7,696 nucleotides of DNA from Collinsella sp. (GCA_014871605.1 WGSQ01000085.1:1-7696); one strand, 5' to 3'. Positions 1 to 5,446 are shown, counted from the first letter of the stretch. Program-made: numbers and translations. Notes: generated by a model not told the origin, from the letters alone.

Positions 1-330
1 AAGCGCGAGAACTACGAGAAGATCTATAGCAAGGGCGGCATCGAGGGCGACTCCGAAACGGAGCTGCGCGAGGCGTTCGAAAAGCTCTATGACCGTTGCC
101 TGCAGGATATAAACGAAGGCGACGAGTCTTCGTATATCTTTAAGCATCACATTTCGCGCATTGAGCGGCAGCTTTCCTACTACAATCGCACCTATGCATG
201 GCAGGATGATAAAGATCAGACCGTAGTGGATTACATTTCGAGCATGACGGACGGCTATTTCTGTGAGCTGACGAGCAAGCTGTTCCCGGGGCTGAAGTTT
301 CCGCATCGTACCTATATTAACGAACGGTAG
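1..330 (+). CDS. dGTPase-like HD-domain phosphohydrolase, C-terminal part (5' end outside window)
   Basis: The reading frame is open from base 1 and ends at TAG 328-330, giving 109 residues of a protein that starts upstream of the window. The end of the protein reads VVDYISSMTDGYFCEL and then KLFPGLKFPHR. This resembles the C-terminal helices of the dGTP triphosphohydrolase (Dgt-like) HD family, where a D-Y-I-x-x-M-T-D-x-Y motif followed by a short Leu-Phe-Pro segment is typical. The first residues, KRENYEKIYSK, fit the family helix that precedes this region. Such enzymes hydrolyse dNTPs to nucleoside and triphosphate in the cytoplasm and help control dNTP pools. The HD metal-binding residues lie upstream and cannot be checked, so a generic HD phosphohydrolase is the alternative. 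The gene ends 45 bp before rarA in the same direction, so the two may share a transcript. Confidence 0.66.
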   Translation, partial: KRENYEKIYSKGGIEGDSETELREAFEKLYDRCLQDINEGDESSYIFKHHISRIERQLSYYNRTYAWQDDKDQTVVDYISSMTDGYFCELTSKLFPGLKFPHRTYINER

Positions 331-375
331 TTCGTATATTTTCGGTATACTGTTGAGGAACAACGATTTTGATGG

Positions 376-1740
376 ATGCACGGGATGGCTATGGACGACC
401 TTTTTTCTGCCTCGACGCGCGAGCGTTCCTTTAAAAATGCGCCGCTTGCGGTGCGCATGCGCCCCTATTCGCTCGACGAGTATGTGGGCCAGCAAAAGGC
501 CGTCGGTAAGGGCTCATGGTTGCGTGCCGCGATCGAGCACGACGTGCTTTCGAGCGTGATTCTGTACGGGCCGGCCGGTACGGGTAAGACGACGCTGGCC
601 CACATTATCGCCAACCATACCAAGAGCGAGTTTGTTGAGGTCAGCGCCGTCACGGGTACCGTGAAGTACCTGCGTCGTGTGATTGATGAGGCCAAGACGC
701 GCCTGAATACGTACGACCGCCGCACCATTCTATTCATTGATGAGATTCACCGCTTCTCTAAGTCGCAGCAGGATGCCCTGCTGCATGCAGTTGAGAACCG
801 TACCGTCATTATGATTGGCGCTACGACAGAGAACCCGTACTTTGAGGTCAACTCGGCACTGTTGTCGCGCGGGCGCGTGGTGGAGCTTGAACATCTGAAG
901 GATGAGGATATCGCCACGCTTATTGAGCGTGCGCTCGAGGCACCACAGGGCTTGAACGGAAAGTTCTCGGCCGATGAGGATACGGTCAAGACCATTTGCA
1001 CGCTGGCAGCGGGTGACGCTCGCTCGGCGCTCACGACGCTCGAGCTTGCGAGCGAGATTGCCGTCACGCGTCCCGATACCGAGGGAACGCCAGCGCCTGC
1101 GGCGGGGGAGCGCTATCCCATCACCGTGGATGACGTGAAGATTGCCAACCCGCGTCGCGGCTTTACGTATGACAAAAACGGCGACATGCACTACGACATC
1201 ATCAGTGCGTTCATCAAGTCCATGCGCGGTAGTGACCCCGATGCCACGATCTATTGGCTCGCGCGCATGATCGATGCTGGGGAGGATCCTAAGTTTATCG
1301 CTCGCCGCATTATGATTCACGCTTCTGAGGATGTTGGCAACGCCGACCCGCAGGCGCTTTTGGTGGCGCATGCCGCGTTTAAGTCTGCCGAGGTCATTGG
1401 CTATCCCGAGTGCCGCATTAACCTGGCTCAGGCTGCACTCTATGTGTGCTTGGCGCCAAAATCCAACGCGTGTGAGGCTTCGATCGATGCGGCGCTGGCC
1501 GATATCCATTCTAGTGGGCTTCGCGAGGTGCCGAGTTATCTGCGCGATCGCCATCGCCCGGGCAGCGATGAATACGGTGTGTATAAGTATCCACATGATT
1601 ATCCCGAAGGCTGGGTCGATCAGCGCTATTTGCCCGAAGGCTTGGAACGCGGTGCATTTTGGCAGCCTGCCGGGCGCGGCTGGGAAGAGTGGCGCGTAGA
1701 GCAAAGCGAACGAGACCGCAGCGGGAATGCACCGAGGTAG
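376..1740 (+). CDS. rarA: Replication-associated recombination protein A (RarA/MgsA/WRNIP1 family AAA+ ATPase)
   Basis: A complete 454-residue protein; bacterial RarA is usually about 420-450. RarA is a cytoplasmic tetrameric ATPase acting at stalled replication forks and single-strand gaps, with ties to SSB and RecA. Visible motifs, in order: MRPYSLDEYVGQ (28-39); Walker A GPAGTGKTT (65-73); Walker B LFIDEIHRF (119-127); sensor 1 GATTENP (148-154); the arginine-finger segment ALLSRGR (161-167); sensor 2 GDARSALTTLE (213-223). The C-terminal tetramerisation region follows (about 265-425), with HASEDVGNADP at 316-325 and the YKYPHDYPEGW signature near 403-413. An in-frame TGA at 370 limits the start to ATG 376, 385 or 391. 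I chose 376 because GAGGAA lies at 355-360, although its spacing of 15 nt is long. ATG 391 (protein starting MDDLFS) is a real alternative. All catalytic motifs are intact. Confidence 0.95.
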   Translation: MHGMAMDDLFSASTRERSFKNAPLAVRMRPYSLDEYVGQQKAVGKGSWLRAAIEHDVLSSVILYGPAGTGKTTLAHIIANHTKSEFVEVSAVTGTVKYLRRVIDEAKTRLNTYDRRTILFIDEIHRFSKSQQDALLHAVENRTVIMIGATTENPYFEVNSALLSRGRVVELEHLKDEDIATLIERALEAPQGLNGKFSADEDTVKTICTLAAGDARSALTTLELASEIAVTRPDTEGTPAPAAGERYPITVDDVKIANPRRGFTYDKNGDMHYDIISAFIKSMRGSDPDATIYWLARMIDAGEDPKFIARRIMIHASEDVGNADPQALLVAHAAFKSAEVIGYPECRINLAQAALYVCLAPKSNACEASIDAALADIHSSGLREVPSYLRDRHRPGSDEYGVYKYPHDYPEGWVDQRYLPEGLERGAFWQPAGRGWEEWRVEQSERDRSGNAPR

Positions 1741-1782
1741 CTGCTGATAATTTTGTCCCACGTTGCTGCTCTTGGCATGTTC

Positions 1783-1800
1783 GGTCCCCTTTGGGGTACC
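1783..1800 (+). repeat. Short inverted repeat in the rarA-DUF948 gap
   Basis: GGTCCCC (1783-1789), loop TTT, then GGGGTACC (1793-1800) can fold into a 7-bp GC-rich stem with one bulged T. It is not followed by a T-tract, so it is not a standard intrinsic terminator. The right arm overlaps a weak -35-like TTGGGG (1791-1796), which lies 18 nt from a -10-like TATATC (1815-1820). It could be an operator, an RNA-processing hairpin or chance. The rest of the 100-bp gap shows only the ribosome site of the next gene. Confidence 0.35.
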
Positions 1801-1829
1801 ATGGAAACCGTCTGTATATCGATTCCTTT

Positions 1830-1835
1830 GGGAGG
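1830..1835 (+). promoter_or_regulatory. Ribosome binding site fixing the DUF948 start
   Basis: GGGAGG at 1830-1835 lies 5 nt before ATG 1841. It decides the start over the upstream in-frame ATG at 1763, which would add 26 residues unlike the family's membrane-anchor N-terminus. Confidence 0.8.
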
Positions 1836-1840
1836 CTTGT

Positions 1841-2434
1841 ATGAGTCCCATTCAAATCGCCCTGCTGCTGCTCGCCGTTGCCGGCGTGTGGGCTATCGTT
1901 GAGCTTGCGCTCACCCTGCGCAAAACCCGCACCGTTGTCGACTCGCTCGACAAGACGGTAACCGACCTCAACAATACGATTGCCGAGGCGCAGCCCGTGG
2001 TGGCAAAGCTTGATGGCGCCGTTGACGAGCTTACGCCGGCACTTGCCCAGATGGAGCCGCTCCTCAAGTCGAGCAAGACTGCCGTTGACGCCCTGACGTC
2101 CAACCTCGTTGAGGTTGAGGCGGTCGTTCGCGACATCTCCGAGGTCACGGGCAGTATGGCCGAGGCCAGTAATGCCGTATCGAGCGTGACTGATTCTGCG
2201 GCCGGCGCCGTGCAGAAGCTCTTCAATAAGGTGAAGGCTCCTGCAGCCGACGCCGATCGCAAGCTAGCAGCTGCCGCCGCCGAGGCCGAGCAGCCTACCG
2301 AGCGCGTTCTGATCGGTGAGGCCGAGGACGAGGCCGCCGGTGGTGCGGATGCGGCTCAGAAGCCCGCAGCCAAGCCGGCTCAGTATTACACCTATACGCC
2401 CGCCGAGTCCTCTGAGGAGTCCTGCGATGAGTAG
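1841..2434 (+). CDS. DUF948 family membrane-anchored coiled-coil protein
   Basis: A 197-residue protein. Residues 4-26 form one hydrophobic N-terminal membrane helix (IQIALLLLAVAGVWAIVELA), followed by a basic RKTR stop-transfer segment. Residues about 30-130 are a long, mostly helical region with regularly spaced Val/Leu (TVVDSLDKTVTDLNNTI and on), typical of DUF948 and able to form a coiled coil. Residues 131-197 are a low-complexity Ala/Glu/Lys tail ending in YYTYTP and an acidic end. The family is related to B. subtilis YtxG, a general-stress protein of unknown biochemical role. Neighbours: it is the first gene of the tightly packed unit and overlaps the anti-sigma-like gene by 8 nt, so translation is probably coupled. 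DUF948 genes near rarA and alaS are a recurrent actinobacterial arrangement. The exact function is unknown; a cell-envelope scaffold or sensor is an inference. Confidence 0.83.
   Translation: MSPIQIALLLLAVAGVWAIVELALTLRKTRTVVDSLDKTVTDLNNTIAEAQPVVAKLDGAVDELTPALAQMEPLLKSSKTAVDALTSNLVEVEAVVRDISEVTGSMAEASNAVSSVTDSAAGAVQKLFNKVKAPAADADRKLAAAAAEAEQPTERVLIGEAEDEAAGGADAAQKPAAKPAQYYTYTPAESSEESCDE
2414..2419 (+). promoter_or_regulatory. Ribosome binding site inside the DUF948 3' end
   Basis: GAGGAG at 2414-2419 lies 7 nt before ATG 2427, inside the last codons of the DUF948 gene. It fixes the start of the RsbW-like gene and rules out the longer reading frame opening at 2316, whose N-terminal extension is a Pro/Arg-rich shadow translation. 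Confidence 0.8.
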
Positions 2435-2804
2435 CGAAGCAACCTGCCCCATCACGCTGACCGTTGCCGGTGACCCGCGTCTCGCTCGCCTTGTGCGCAT
2501 GACGGCAGCCAACGTTGGTGCCCTGTGCTCTATGTCTGTCGATCGTATCGAGGACATCCGCATGGCTGCTGAGGAGGCTTTCATCTTTGGTTGCACCGCG
2601 GTCGACTGCGATGACATCACCATCAAATTCGATGTCGATGAGACCCACGTTGGCATGACTATTACCTTTGGAGACCAGGCTACGGTCGATGAAGACGACC
2701 AGGCTGCGGTGTATGCCGAGCTCATCCTCGCGAGCGTGTGCGACTCCTACGAAAAGACTACGGCGCCCCTGACGCTTTCCCTCGACCTCAAGGCGGATAT
2801 CTAA
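2427..2804 (+). CDS. Degenerate RsbW/SpoIIAB-like anti-sigma factor
   Basis: A 125-residue protein just upstream of a SigB-type sigma factor gene. The core DRIEDIRMAAEEAF (39-52) matches the N-box helix of GHKL-type anti-sigma kinases, and the strands around 63-82 (ITIKFDVDETHVGMTITF) and 114-122 fit the rest of the fold. In RsbW and SpoIIAB the N-box reads E-A-x-x-N, and the Asn binds the Mg-ATP complex. Here the aligned run is E50-A-F-I-F54, so Phe replaces Asn. I also see no D-x-G-x-G box and no G-L-G-L-type box, and the protein is shorter than RsbW (about 160). Position and fold suggest it binds the downstream sigma factor and keeps it inactive. The missing residues suggest it does not use ATP as a kinase. 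That reading is an inference from eye alignment; a divergent non-anti-sigma role remains possible. It is translated from an SD inside the preceding gene. Confidence 0.72.
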   Translation: MSSEATCPITLTVAGDPRLARLVRMTAANVGALCSMSVDRIEDIRMAAEEAFIFGCTAVDCDDITIKFDVDETHVGMTITFGDQATVDEDDQAAVYAELILASVCDSYEKTTAPLTLSLDLKADI

Positions 2805-2805
2805 T

Positions 2806-3597
2806 ATGACCGAACGTTCCCGGAGCGGCAAGACCGCTTGGGACAAGGAGAAAACCCGCGAGCTGTTTCGTCGTTACAAGGAGACCGGTGATCCGGACGC
2901 CCGTGAGCAGCTCGTCATGTCCCATATGAACCTGGTAAGGTTTCTTGCCAACAAATTTAAGAATCGCGGCGAGCCGCTCGACGACCTCATGCAGGTCGGC
3001 TATCTGGGTTTGCTCAAGGCTATCGACCGCTTTGACCCCGAGCGCGGGCTCGAGTTCACGACGTTTGCAACACCCACTATCCTGGGCGAGATCAAACGTC
3101 ATTTCCGCGACAAGGGCTGGAGTGTGCGCGTACCGCGTCGTCTGCAGGAGCTCTCGGCCAAGGTCAACCAAGCTACTGACAAACTTACCAACGAGCTGCA
3201 GCGTTCGCCCAAGGTTGAGGAGATCGCTGAGTATCTAGATGTGACTGTCGATGAGGTCCTCGAGGCCATGGAATCGTCTTCGGCTTATACCTCGGTGCCC
3301 ATCGAGGCTCCTGGTGCGTCTGATTCCGACGATGCGCCCTCGATTCTTGACCGCTATGTCGATGACGACAACGAGCTCGACTTCACCGATGACCGCCTGG
3401 TGATCGAGGAAGCAATCCGCGATTTCTCGCCGCGCGAGCGCGAGGTGATCGAGCTGCGCTTTGTGAAGGGCATGACCCAGATCGAGATCGCCAAGAAGCT
3501 GGGTATATCGCAGGTGCAGGTCTCGCGCCTGCTGCGCCGCACCCTCAAGAAGATTCAGGATAAGATCGACCCCGACGGAGTGATGGTTCGTTCATGA
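2806..3597 (+). CDS. RNA polymerase sigma factor, SigB/SigF/SigG subfamily (group 3 sigma-70)
   Basis: A complete 263-residue alternative sigma factor. Region 2 spans about 32-110: MSHMNLVRFLANKF (38-51), the core-binding and -10 recognition stretch DLMQVGYLGLLKAIDRFDP (60-78), FTTFATPTILGEIKRHFRDK (84-103), then VRVPRRLQEL. Region 3 covers about 113-165. Region 4 is 200-252, with FSPREREVIELRF followed by the helix-turn-helix MTQIEIAKKLGISQVQVSRL (223-242). The PTILGEIKRHFRDKGW sequence and lack of region 1.1 are typical of the SigB/SigF/SigG group, which direct general stress or sporulation genes and are normally held by RsbW-type proteins. The start at ATG 2806 is 1 nt after the previous stop, with GGCGG at 2792-2796 as a moderate ribosome site. 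The 3' end overlaps the next gene by 4 nt. No truncation is seen. Which promoters it reads cannot be told from this window. Confidence 0.93.
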   Translation: MTERSRSGKTAWDKEKTRELFRRYKETGDPDAREQLVMSHMNLVRFLANKFKNRGEPLDDLMQVGYLGLLKAIDRFDPERGLEFTTFATPTILGEIKRHFRDKGWSVRVPRRLQELSAKVNQATDKLTNELQRSPKVEEIAEYLDVTVDEVLEAMESSSAYTSVPIEAPGASDSDDAPSILDRYVDDDNELDFTDDRLVIEEAIRDFSPREREVIELRFVKGMTQIEIAKKLGISQVQVSRLLRRTLKKIQDKIDPDGVMVRS

Positions 3598-5006
3598 GTG
3601 AGCATCCCCAACAAACCGATCGCGCGCTGCGCGACACCCGCATTCTGACGCTGCGCATTTGGGCTGTTGTCGGCTGCATTGTTATTGCTGCTGTCATCTT
3701 TAACCTTATGGGCATCCTGGCACCGGTTATTGAGTTTCTTGCCGTCGGCTCCATCATTGCTTTTGTGATGTCCCCGATCACCAACTGGCTCGAGCACCAT
3801 GGCGTGAATCGCGGCATCGGTTCGCTTATCGCGCTTATTGTTGTTGTTGCCGTGCTCGTCGGTGTCGTTTGCATCTTGTCGCCGATTCTCTTTGGCCAGA
3901 TCATGGAAGTCCTGAGCCGCCTGCCTGAGCAGCTTCGTGTTGCGGGTGGTGATCTCAACGAGATGGTCTCGCATGTCAAGACGCTCAACAACACGCCGCT
4001 CAAGGAGTATTTGGACGATAATCTTTCGTCGCTGGTTACTGTGGCATCGAAGTATGTGTCTCAGATCGCTGCCGAGCTTGGCCGTGGTGTGTTCCCGCTC
4101 ATCACCAATACGGCCTCGCAGTTGTTCGTTATCTTCCTTGGTCTGGTGCTTGCGTACTGGATGGCCTGCGACTACCCTCGCATGCACCACGAGATTTGCA
4201 CCATCATCGGTCAGGAGAAGGAGACCTCGTACCGCTTTATGGTTGCCATCCTTTCTCGCTCTGTCGGCGGCTACATGCGCGGTATGGTCGTGACGTCCAT
4301 CTGCGGTGGTTTCCTCGCCTTTATCGGTTTTATGATCATCGGTCATCCGTATGCGGCGCTCATGGCTATCTTTACCGGCATCATGCATTTGGTTCCGGTC
4401 GTCGGTCCCTGGGTGAGCGCAGCAATCGCCACGGTACTCGGCTTCATGTTCAGTCCCATGTTGGCGTTATGGACGCTCATCGTGACGATGGTCGCGCAAA
4501 ACGTCACCGATAACGTGATTTCGCCTAAGGTTATGCAGAGCTCGGTGCAGGTGCATCCCATCATGAGCCTCACGGCGCTCGTTATTGGCTCGGCACTCAT
4601 GGGCCCCATCGGCATGATTATTGCCATCCCGCTATGTGCGGCCCTCAAGGGTATCTTCGTGTACTGCTTCGAGAATGAGACCGGCCGCCAGCTTGTGGCC
4701 TATGACGGCGCCGTGTTTAAGGGCACACCGTACCGCGATGCCGATGGCAACCCGGTCGCCGCCTACGACGCGCTCGGCGACGACACCTTCATCTACGAGT
4801 CCGAGCTCATCGGCAACGAGACCGCGCCCGAGGCCCAGGCCATGCCCAAACCCGAGCTCGATAATCCCTGGATGAAGCTCTCGGGCCTTCAGCCCGATGC
4901 TACGGGCTTTTTCAAGAATCCCTTCGCCAAAGACGACGATTTCAATATGAACGACGAAACCAAAACCGGCATCGACGGCTCCATGGACGATTCGGATTCT
5001 AAATAG
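3594..5006 (+). CDS. AI-2E family transporter (PerM/YtvI-like membrane protein)
   Basis: A complete 470-residue polytopic membrane protein. Hydrophobic segments lie at about 22-40, 43-60, 76-98, 170-190, 232-250, 252-281, 284-302 and 322-357. The stretch between the third and fourth (about 100-168) is the amphipathic, non-membrane part usual for the family. Family marks include HLVPVVGPW (265-273), the SPK...VHP signature at 310-322, and ALVIGSALMGPIGMIIAIPL (328-347). Some members export small molecules such as AI-2 or act as Na+/H+ antiporters; the substrate here cannot be read from sequence. Residues 358-470 form an extra hydrophilic, Asp/Glu-rich tail, long for this family. ATG 3594 sits in an ATGA overlap with the sigma gene stop, and the nearest SD-like GGAG (3577-3580) is far away, so translation is probably coupled. 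In B. subtilis a gene of this family (yrrI) also lies next to alaS. Confidence 0.9.
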   Translation: MSEHPQQTDRALRDTRILTLRIWAVVGCIVIAAVIFNLMGILAPVIEFLAVGSIIAFVMSPITNWLEHHGVNRGIGSLIALIVVVAVLVGVVCILSPILFGQIMEVLSRLPEQLRVAGGDLNEMVSHVKTLNNTPLKEYLDDNLSSLVTVASKYVSQIAAELGRGVFPLITNTASQLFVIFLGLVLAYWMACDYPRMHHEICTIIGQEKETSYRFMVAILSRSVGGYMRGMVVTSICGGFLAFIGFMIIGHPYAALMAIFTGIMHLVPVVGPWVSAAIATVLGFMFSPMLALWTLIVTMVAQNVTDNVISPKVMQSSVQVHPIMSLTALVIGSALMGPIGMIIAIPLCAALKGIFVYCFENETGRQLVAYDGAVFKGTPYRDADGNPVAAYDALGDDTFIYESELIGNETAPEAQAMPKPELDNPWMKLSGLQPDATGFFKNPFAKDDDFNMNDETKTGIDGSMDDSDSK

Positions 5007-5012
5007 GTTCTA

Positions 5013-5252
5013 TTAACGTTTCTTGAAGTTGTAAATGACAAGAAACGCGACCAAAGCGATTGATAAGGGGCCGGCTACATAGAAAAAGAGAACGTCAATT
5101 GCGCGTAGAGTGTAATAAGCCTTATCGCCGGACATTACTGTATACAATACGTATCCAAATGATGGTTGGTTTGCGTACCAGCATGAGAAGGCTAAGAGCG
5201 CTAAAAGTGCTACAACCAGAAGTGCATTCAGGACAAATCGTTTGCTTTTCAT
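5013..5252 (-). CDS. Small hypothetical protein with two membrane helices
   Basis: A 79-residue protein on the minus strand that I do not recognise. The start is ATG at 5252-5250, preceded 6 nt away by GGAAGGAG (5266-5259), a strong ribosome site. An upstream in-frame ATG at 5285 would begin inside the probable -10 box, so it is rejected. Helix 1 covers about 7-26 (VLNALLVVALLALLAFSCWY) and helix 2 about 52-74 (IDVLFFYVAGPLSIALVAFL). Basic residues before helix 1 (KSKR) and at the end (KKR) put both ends in the cytoplasm and the 27-51 loop outside. There is no convincing lipobox. By hand count the gene is about 42% GC (101 of 240), well below its neighbours, which suggests recent acquisition or a lineage-specific gene. 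It runs against the AI-2E gene, with 6 bp between the two stop codons. Confidence 0.72.
   Translation of the reverse strand: MKSKRFVLNALLVVALLALLAFSCWYANQPSFGYVLYTVMSGDKAYYTLRAIDVLFFYVAGPLSIALVAFLVIYNFKKR
5017..5047. repeat. 9-bp perfect inverted repeat at the convergent gene junction
   Basis: CGTTTCTTG (5017-5025) and CAAGAAACG (5039-5047) are exact reverse complements separated by a 13-nt loop. The repeat lies over the last codons of the minus-strand gene and 10 bp after the AI-2E stop, so it could fold in transcripts of either strand. No clear T-tract follows on the + strand; on the minus strand it is followed by TTAATAG. It may be a weak, possibly two-way terminator or a 3'-end stabilising stem. 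Confidence 0.5.
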
Positions 5253-5258
5253 CGATCG

Positions 5259-5266
5259 CTCCTTCC
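5259..5266 (-). promoter_or_regulatory. Strong ribosome binding site for the minus-strand small gene
   Basis: GGAAGGAG on the minus strand, 6 nt before ATG 5252, is close to the ideal Shine-Dalgarno sequence. It sets the start and is the best evidence that the small gene is real. Confidence 0.78.
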
Positions 5267-5284
5267 GGGTGAATCTTATATGCA

Positions 5285-5290
5285 ATTATA
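5285..5290 (-). promoter_or_regulatory. Probable -10 box of the small membrane protein gene
   Basis: A perfect TATAAT is read on the minus strand. A start of transcription near 5278 would leave a leader of about 26 nt containing the GGAAGGAG site. No good -35 is seen at 16-18 nt spacing (the hexamer at 17 nt is GATCCT), so the promoter may be weak or depend on an activator. Confidence 0.5.
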
Positions 5291-5296
5291 CAGCAG

Positions 5297-5311
5297 TCCT
5301 TTTTCAAAGGA
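5297..5311. repeat. Palindrome next to the minus-strand promoter
   Basis: TCCTTT (5297-5302), spacer TTC, AAAGGA (5306-5311) is a perfect 6-bp inverted repeat. It covers the spacer and the expected -35 position of the minus-strand promoter, where a repressor or activator would act. There is no T-tract on either side, so it is not a terminator. Confidence 0.35.
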
Positions 5312-5344
5312 TCGCGCAGTACTAAATAACGTGCACTTTCGCTG

Positions 5345-5374
5345 GAGGGTCGCTGTTTGGCGACCCTCTTTTTT
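5345..5374 (+). terminator. Rho-independent terminator upstream of alaS
   Basis: GAGGGTCGC (5345-5353), a 6-nt loop TGTTTG, and GCGACCCTC (5360-5368) form a perfect 9-bp GC-rich stem, followed directly by six T residues (5369-5374). It reads on the + strand. The nearest + strand gene upstream ends at 5006, so it probably ends transcripts that run from the DUF948-sigma-AI-2E unit through the antisense small gene. An attenuator role for alaS is possible but would need a promoter upstream of 5345, and I see no convincing one. Confidence 0.88.
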
Positions 5375-5400
5375 GCACAGGCGCGGCGGGATGGTAATAT
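5373..5400 (+). promoter_or_regulatory. Probable alaS promoter with extended -10
   Basis: TGGTAATAT (5392-5400) is an extended -10 element (TG-n-TAATAT). TTGCAC at 5373-5378, 16 nt before the -10 hexamer, is a partial -35 and overlaps the end of the terminator T-tract. Transcription would start near 5405-5407, giving a leader of about 40 nt. Confidence 0.5.
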
Positions 5401-5415
5401 CGTTACGTTTGAACT

Positions 5416-5430
5416 GTTTCGATGTGAAAC
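5416..5430 (+). repeat. Small stem-loop in the alaS leader
   Basis: GTTTC (5416-5420), loop GATGT, GAAAC (5426-5430) is a perfect 5-bp inverted repeat lying one base before the ribosome site GAGGAG (5432-5437). It could affect translation, but it is short and AT-rich and may be chance. Confidence 0.25.
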
Positions 5431-5431
5431 C

Positions 5432-5437
5432 GAGGAG
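5432..5437 (+). promoter_or_regulatory. Ribosome binding site of alaS
   Basis: GAGGAG lies 9 nt before ATG 5447 and supports that start over the in-frame ATG at 5468 (residue 8). Confidence 0.75.
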
Positions 5438-5446
5438 ATTCCCTCT

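Noticed and set aside
346..351. TATACT as a -10 box for rarA
   Set aside because: There is no -35 at suitable spacing, and transcription would start at about the ribosome site (355-360), leaving no usable leader. The gene may instead be read from the upstream dGTPase-like gene.
1794..1799. GGGTAC resembling the -10 of SigB/SigF promoters (GGGTAT/GGGTAY), which would suggest autoregulation of the sigma unit
   Set aside because: No GTTT-type -35 lies at the expected 13-17 nt spacing, and the match sits inside the stem-loop arm, so it is probably chance.
730..1851. A 373-codon open frame antisense to rarA
   Set aside because: It is a shadow of a gene with all AAA+ motifs, and the product resembles no known protein.
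3555..4388. A 277-codon open frame antisense to the AI-2E gene
   Set aside because: The product is a His/Asp/Arg-rich shadow of a clear membrane protein gene, with no recognisable domain.
5290..5446. T-box riboswitch controlling alaS
   Set aside because: A terminator is present, but I see no T-box (GGGTGGNACC-like) sequence or long structured leader, and the probable alaS promoter lies after the terminator.
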